Assembly (NCBI RefSeq): GCF_900637205.1
Contig: NZ_LR134355.1
Coordinates: 5,270,001-5,334,000 of the forward strand
Reading direction: 5' to 3'
Origin: Mycolicibacterium chitae
GTDB lineage: Bacteria > Actinomycetota > Actinomycetes > Mycobacteriales > Mycobacteriaceae
DNA length: 64,000 bases
Part shown: piece after piece, positions 59,737 through 64,000 of the stretch
Numbering within the stretch: position 1 is the first letter of the stretch
Layout of the letters: the number at the start of each line of letters is the position of its first letter
The notes under the pieces: model-generated
Seen by the model: only the letters and a program-made list of their open reading frames with translations
What the model was told of the DNA's origin: nothing
Databases searched by the model: none
Program-made: the position numbers and the translations under genes

Positions 59737-61881
59737 GTGACCGCCACCCTGGACATCCCCGAACAGAATCCGGACCTGGTGCTCGACCAGAGCGCCGACG
59801 ACTACTGGAACCAGTACCAGCTGACCTTCGCGCTCTACAGCGTCAGCGACCGCGCCATCCCGTCGGCCTACGACGGGCTCAAGCCCGGTCAGCGCCGCCT
59901 GCTCTACCAGATGCACGACTCGAGGCTGCTGCCCGGCAACAAGCCGCAGAAGTCCTCCAAGGTGTGCTCGGCGGTCACCGGCAACCTGCACCCGCACGGC
60001 GGCGCGTCGATGTACGGGGCCGCCGCGCTGATGGCCGCCGACTTCCAGCGCGTGAAAGTCATTGACGGCCAAGGCGCTTTCCCGCGTATCCAGGGCGACA
60101 TCCCGGCCGCCGACCGCTACACCGAGATGCGGCTGTCGGCGCCCGGGGCGGCCCTGACCGCCGAACTCGACAGCCACGCGGTGCCGATGGTGCCGACTTT
60201 CGACGGCGAGTGGACGGAGCCGACGTGGCTGCCCGCGCAGTGGCCGGTGCTGCTGTGCAACGGCGCCGTCGGCATCGCCGAGGGGTGGGCCACCCGGGTG
60301 CCGGCCCACAACCCCCGCGAGGTCATGGCCGCCTGCAGGGCGCTGCTGAAGACCCCGAACATGACCGACGACCGGCTCGTGAAACTCATCCCGGGACCCG
60401 ACTGGGGCTGCGGAGCCTCGGTGGTCGGGACCGCCGGACTGCGCGAGTACATCACCACCGGACGCGGCCATTTCACGGTGCGCGGCAAGGTCACCGTCGA
60501 GGGCAAGAACTGCATCATCACCGAGCTGCCGCCCGGCGTCGCGAGTAGCACTGTGCAGGACCGGATTCGGTCCATGGTCGAGTCCGGGGACCTGTCGGGT
60601 GTGGCCGACATGTCGGATCTGACCGACCGCCGCAACGGGCTGCGCATCGTCGTCACCGCCAAGCGCGGCCACGATGCGGAGAAGATCCGCGAGCAACTGC
60701 TGGCGCTGACCCCGCTGGAGTCGACGTTCGCGGCCAGCCTGGTGGCACTCGACGAGAACCGGGTGCCGCGCTGGTGGTCGGTGCGCGAGCTGATCTCGGC
60801 GTTCCTGCACCTGCGCGACTCGGTGGTGCTGCACCGCAGCGAGTACCGGCTGGAGAAGGTCACCGCGCGCCGCCACCTGGTGTCCGGTCTGATGACCATC
60901 CACCTGGACATCGACGCCGCGGTCGCGGTCATCCGCGGATCCGAGACCGTGGACGACGCCCGGCAGGGCCTGCAGAAGCGCTTCAAGATCGACGAGCTAC
61001 AGGCCGATTACGTTCTGGGACTGCAGCTTCGGCGACTGACCAAACTCGACGTCATCGAGCTGCAGGCCGAGGCCGAGAAGCTCGACGCCGAGTTCGCCGA
61101 GCTCACCGAGCTGGTGACCAACCTCGACGCCCGACGCAAGGTGATCGACAAGGAGTTGGTGGAGACCGCAAAGCTGTTCAAGGGCCCCGAGTTCGACCGT
61201 CGCACCGTGTTGGACTTCGAAGCGACGCCCGTCACGGCCAACACCGACGAGGACGGTCCCCGCGAGCGCAAGGTCAACACGGCCTGGCGCCTCGATGATC
61301 GGGGCGTGTTCTCCGACAGCCACGGCGAGTTGCTCACCTCGGGGCTGGGCTGGGCGGTGTGGACCGACGGGCGGATCAAGTTCACCACCGGCAGCGGGTT
61401 GCCGTACAAGATCCGCGACATCCCGGTGGCCCCGGACATCACCGGACTGCTGGGTTCGGGCGTGCTCCCACTCGGCTACCACCTGGCGCTGGTGACACGC
61501 CGCGGCAAGGTGCTGCGCATCGACCCCGCCGCGGTGAACCCGCAGGGTGTGGCCGGCAACGGCGTGGCCGGCGTGAAGCTAGCGGCGCAGGACCCGGAGG
61601 ATGAGGTGATCGCCGCGCTGCCGGTGTCGTGCGGCAACGGCGAGGCCATCCTGTCGGTGTCCGAAAAGAGTTGGAAGGTGACCGAAGTCGCCGACATTCC
61701 GGTCAAGGGCCGCGGCGGCGCCGGCGTCGGATTCCATCCCTTCGTCAAGGGCGAGGCGGCCCTGGTGACCGCCGCGATCTCCGCGACCGGTTATGTGCGC
61801 GGCAAGCGGTCCGTGCGCGCGGAGAACCGTGCCAAGGCGGCGATCAAGGGTTCCGGCAGCGACGTCACGCCGGCCGAGTAG
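59737..61881 (+). CDS. Atypical type II topoisomerase cleavage subunit, TopoM-like
   Basis: A 714-residue GyrA/ParC homologue that cleaves and rejoins DNA. The catalytic Tyr128 with Arg127 lies in AADRYTEMRL. The tower and coiled-coil region is about 370-480. The C-terminal beta-pinwheel (about 500-714) has KGRGGAG near 672, a degenerate GyrA box rather than QRRGGKG. This fits a type II enzyme of modified supercoiling activity; the M. smegmatis TopoNM was reported to introduce positive supercoils. GTG 59737 is 17 bases after the TopoN stop, so the subunits are one operon. Confidence 0.87.
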   Translation: MTATLDIPEQNPDLVLDQSADDYWNQYQLTFALYSVSDRAIPSAYDGLKPGQRRLLYQMHDSRLLPGNKPQKSSKVCSAVTGNLHPHGGASMYGAAALMAADFQRVKVIDGQGAFPRIQGDIPAADRYTEMRLSAPGAALTAELDSHAVPMVPTFDGEWTEPTWLPAQWPVLLCNGAVGIAEGWATRVPAHNPREVMAACRALLKTPNMTDDRLVKLIPGPDWGCGASVVGTAGLREYITTGRGHFTVRGKVTVEGKNCIITELPPGVASSTVQDRIRSMVESGDLSGVADMSDLTDRRNGLRIVVTAKRGHDAEKIREQLLALTPLESTFAASLVALDENRVPRWWSVRELISAFLHLRDSVVLHRSEYRLEKVTARRHLVSGLMTIHLDIDAAVAVIRGSETVDDARQGLQKRFKIDELQADYVLGLQLRRLTKLDVIELQAEAEKLDAEFAELTELVTNLDARRKVIDKELVETAKLFKGPEFDRRTVLDFEATPVTANTDEDGPRERKVNTAWRLDDRGVFSDSHGELLTSGLGWAVWTDGRIKFTTGSGLPYKIRDIPVAPDITGLLGSGVLPLGYHLALVTRRGKVLRIDPAAVNPQGVAGNGVAGVKLAAQDPEDEVIAALPVSCGNGEAILSVSEKSWKVTEVADIPVKGRGGAGVGFHPFVKGEAALVTAAISATGYVRGKRSVRAENRAKAAIKGSGSDVTPAE

Positions 61882-61886
61882 CGCAC

Positions 61887-62105
61887 CTACGGCGAGGTGC
61901 GCACGGTGTTGTCGACCTCCGGTACTTTCACCCGCGGCACAATCCAGTGCCGCCAGGGGTTGTTGCTGTCGCCGCGGTAGATTCCCGCGTCGCGGTCTCG
62001 GAGGCTGCTGCCCGGGTCGTCGTAAGCCTGGGCGGTACCGGAGAATCCGACGAGCGCCGCCGTCACCATGCCGGCCACCAATCCCGCCGCTCCGAACCTC
62101 TTCAT
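61887..62105 (-). CDS. Small secreted protein of unknown function
   Basis: A 72-residue exported protein. A signal peptide ends GFSGTAQA (about 27). The mature 45 residues are YDDPGSSLRDRDAGIYRGDS followed by NNPWRHWIVP and a short acidic end. GAAGGGG precedes ATG 62105. The small size and signal are the main evidence. The gene is convergent with TopoM, only 5 bp apart. Confidence 0.65.
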   Translation of the reverse strand: MKRFGAAGLVAGMVTAALVGFSGTAQAYDDPGSSLRDRDAGIYRGDSNNPWRHWIVPRVKVPEVDNTVRTSP

Positions 62106-62223
62106 CCCATCGCCCCTTCTCCGTATCAAGTCCCACGCGGGTTGCCTCCCGCCACACCGGCTTCAACAGGGAATCCGGCGGTTTGATTCCGGAGCGTTTC
62201 TCACTCGAGGTGTTCTGCCGCCC

Positions 62224-62274
62224 CGGAATCACGCTGGGACGACGCCAAAGAGGCGATGTACCAACGTGATTCCG
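62224..62274 (-). terminator. Two-stem hairpin between secreted protein genes
   Basis: CGGAATCACGCTGG at 62224-62237 pairs with CCAACGTGATTCCG at 62261-62274 with one mismatch, and CGCC/GGCG forms an inner stem in the loop. It lies 37 bases past the stop of the LAS peptidase gene (read leftward), which fits a terminator. A regulatory RNA structure is the alternative. Confidence 0.6.
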
Positions 62275-62310
62275 ACGCTGGGTCCACAGGGCCTCGCGGC
62301 AACGAGTTCC

Positions 62311-63288
62311 TCAGGAGACCGTGACGTGGACGTGGTCGTAGTGGGCTGCCACTCGCCACATGGTGTAGTCGATGCCGAAGCGTCCCGCCTGCTGCTGCAG
62401 GTCGGCGTTGATGGCGTCCCCCAGACCCATGTCCGAGCCGATCATGATGTCCACGGCGCGCCCGCTCGGGTGATCAGGAAGCGGGTCCGCCCGTACCCCG
62501 CCGATCGACTGCACGCCGGGATAGGTGGCCATGATGTAGTCCGCAAGGATCCTCGCGTTGGGGACCAACCCGCGCATCCCGACCGTGGGAATGGGCGCGA
62601 CCGGGCCCAACGCTGCCGTGACGGCCGCCGTCGGGAGGATCAGCCCGGCCTGCGCAGCGGGCGGGAGCGCGGCATAGCTCGCGTTGACCGCCGCCATCTG
62701 GGTCCGCAGCTGGGCCCGCTTGTTCTGCAGATCTCCTCGCACGGCAACCGCCTCGTCGACGGCAGCCTTGGCTGCAGCCGCGGACTCCGCCGAGGCCGCC
62801 TCGACGGCCTGCGCCTCCTCGTTCGCCCGGCGGAGGCCGCGCAGTTGTTCTGACATCTCGGTGTCGACCACCCGCTGAGTGGCCAGCGTGTCGATCAGGA
62901 CCGCGGGCGACGAGGCGGTCAACATCGCGCTGACGTCGCCGGGCTGCCCGCCCATATAGATCGCGGCGGCGAACTTGTTCACCGCACCCTGGTGGGTGGC
63001 CAACTGCGTCGTGGTCGCTTCGAGCGCGGCCAGGTCGTCGGCGTATTTCTTGTCCGCCTCCGCCAGCAGCTGCAGCTTGTTGTCGAGGTCCGGCTGCGCG
63101 TTGAGGATGGTCTCGGACAGCTGTTCGGCCTCGCGGGACAGCTCGTGGATTCTCGCCACGCTGTCCTCGGCCTCTTCGGCGTAGGCCGCGCCGCCCGACA
63201 CCGCGCTCAGAGCCACCAATCCGACGAGAGCACCGACCACCGGCTTGTAGACGACGTGCTTCGCCACCGTCCGTGGGTGTACCTGCAA
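62311..63288 (-). CDS. Secreted coiled-coil protein with LAS-type peptidase-like domain
   Basis: A 325-residue protein. The signal peptide ends near residue 37 (GGAAYA). A long coiled coil runs about 40-200 (HELSREAEQLSETILNAQPD), like the N-terminal domain of mycobacterial RipA-type hydrolases. The C-terminal domain (about 235-325) has a LAS/M15-like zinc site: His273 and Asp280 in DHPSGRAVDIM, and His319/His321 in DHVHV. It likely cuts or binds peptidoglycan peptides, but a strict M15 Glu is not clear. A TTG start at 63288 follows AAAGGAAA; a GTG seven codons later is possible. Confidence 0.82.
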   Translation of the reverse strand: MQVHPRTVAKHVVYKPVVGALVGLVALSAVSGGAAYAEEAEDSVARIHELSREAEQLSETILNAQPDLDNKLQLLAEADKKYADDLAALEATTTQLATHQGAVNKFAAAIYMGGQPGDVSAMLTASSPAVLIDTLATQRVVDTEMSEQLRGLRRANEEAQAVEAASAESAAAAKAAVDEAVAVRGDLQNKRAQLRTQMAAVNASYAALPPAAQAGLILPTAAVTAALGPVAPIPTVGMRGLVPNARILADYIMATYPGVQSIGGVRADPLPDHPSGRAVDIMIGSDMGLGDAINADLQQQAGRFGIDYTMWRVAAHYDHVHVTVS

Positions 63289-63406
63289 GACTGCGTTTCC
63301 TTTGACGATATCGACGTCTGACCCGTCGAACTACCTGTTCATCTGGCGTAGTTGCCGTGCAGGTTACGGAAGCGGCGTCGGCCTTGTCCAACCGCAGGAC
63401 CAGGAT

Positions 63407-64000
63407 CTACTGCGGCGCGTACCCCACCGCGGCCTTCGTCTCCAGGAACTCGTCGAACCCGAAGTGACCCCACTCGCGGCCGTTGCCGCTGCGCTTGTAC
63501 CCGCCGAACGGTGCGCTGATGTCGAAGTTGTGGTTGATCGCGACCGAGCCGGCCCGGATGCGGCGGACCAGGGCGCGGGCGGTCTCCAGATCCGCGCCCG
63601 ACACGTAACCGGCCAGTCCGTACTCGGTGTCGTTGGCGATCTCCACGGCCTGGTCGAGATCGTCGTAGCCCAGAATGCAGAGCACCGGGCCGAAGATCTC
63701 CTCCTGGGCGATCGTCATGTCGTTGGTGACATTGGCGAACACGGTCGGTTTGACGTAGTAGCCGGTGTCGAGTCCGTCGGGGCGACCGACGCCGCCGACG
63801 ACGACGGTGGCGCCCTCGTCGGCGCCCTTCTGCAGCAGCCCCTGGATCTTGTCGAACTGCACCTTCGAGGCCACGGGCCCGATCGCGGTCTTCTCCGCCG
63901 GGTCGCCGACCTTGACCGCGCCCGCGATGTCGCGGGCGATGGCGGCGGCCTCCTCCATCCGGGAGTTCGGGACGAGCATCCGCGACGGGGCGTTGCAGCT
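63407..64000 (-). CDS. Aldehyde dehydrogenase, C-terminal part (cut by window edge)
   Basis: The last 197 residues of an NAD(P)-dependent aldehyde dehydrogenase. The frame is open to the window edge and begins SCNAPSRM, where the Cys is the catalytic nucleophile. It has IFGPVLCILGYDDLDQAVEIA and NDTEYGLAGYVSG, as well as a C-terminal PFGGYKRSGNGREWG motif. The N-terminal NAD domain lies beyond 64000. It likely oxidises a short-chain aldehyde to acid. The type within the family is unknown. Confidence 0.92.
   Translation of the reverse strand, partial: SCNAPSRMLVPNSRMEEAAAIARDIAGAVKVGDPAEKTAIGPVASKVQFDKIQGLLQKGADEGATVVVGGVGRPDGLDTGYYVKPTVFANVTNDMTIAQEEIFGPVLCILGYDDLDQAVEIANDTEYGLAGYVSGADLETARALVRRIRAGSVAINHNFDISAPFGGYKRSGNGREWGHFGFDEFLETKAAVGYAPQ

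Overview
The window is high-GC actinobacterial chromosome, most likely from a rapidly growing Mycolicibacterium-type mycobacterium. Signs of this are a HadA/HadB-type fused dehydratase, a cutinase, paired FadE acyl-CoA dehydrogenases, F420-linked (LLM and PPOX) oxidoreductases, a GAP/Sap-like membrane protein, a PknF-type kinase, and a TopoN/TopoM-like atypical type II topoisomerase pair of the kind described in M. smegmatis. GTG and TTG starts and 4-nt GTGA/ATGA overlaps are common. I see no rRNA, tRNA, CRISPR array, transposase or phage gene. No gap without a gene exceeds 300 bases.

Layout. 1-5105: B12-dependent diol dehydratase (fused large+medium subunit, then small subunit, leftward), divergent from an APC permease, followed by a PucR-type regulator. 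5199-7964: fused hydroxyacyl dehydratase, a Phd/VapC-like toxin-antitoxin pair with a palindromic operator and flanked by two copies of a hairpin repeat, and a secreted cutinase. 8040-12937: a TetR / multi-pass membrane protein / ferritin-like hydrolase operon, a PIG-L deacetylase and a class III aminotransferase. 13125-17286: EamA transporter, stress-type SDR behind a SigF-like promoter, and a phosphatase-phospholipase D fusion.

17334-28583 is a catabolic island. Its core is a six-gene, nearly gapless leftward operon: Rieske oxygenase, two NTF2-like proteins, P450, SDR and enoyl-CoA hydratase. A TetR gene is divergent across two palindromes. Nearby are an LLM oxidoreductase, an SCO6745-family protein, two adjacent FadE genes and an OYE-family reductase. 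The logic is ring or alkyl hydroxylation, alcohol oxidation, then CoA-ester beta-oxidation of an unknown hydrophobic substrate, and it is the best candidate here for an undescribed pathway.

28624-46521: ABC-F ATPase (apparent frameshift), PPOX-type protein, GAP-family protein, SDRs, MFS and AGCS transporters, PRiA4b-UPF0158 fusion, aldo-keto reductase, DUF1684, DoxX, class C beta-lactamase-like lipoprotein, PfkB kinase with SurE nucleotidase, flavin monooxygenase, and an SDR/TetR pair. 46663-57443: cupin, a second toxin-antitoxin pair with a nested palindromic operator, ArsR/SRPBCC pair with a repressible leaderless-looking promoter, DUF6480 protein, YbdK-like ligase (apparent frameshift), Tat-type amidase, Ser/Thr kinase, MalY-like lyase, SodC with a Thr-rich tail, LLM protein and an LppW-like lipoprotein. 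57686-64000: TopoN/TopoM pair, a small secreted protein, a coiled-coil LAS metallopeptidase, and the 3' part of an aldehyde dehydrogenase.

Both frameshifted genes lack one C/G from a short run, so sequencing or assembly error is a live explanation. All functions are read from motifs and family memory; no search was run.
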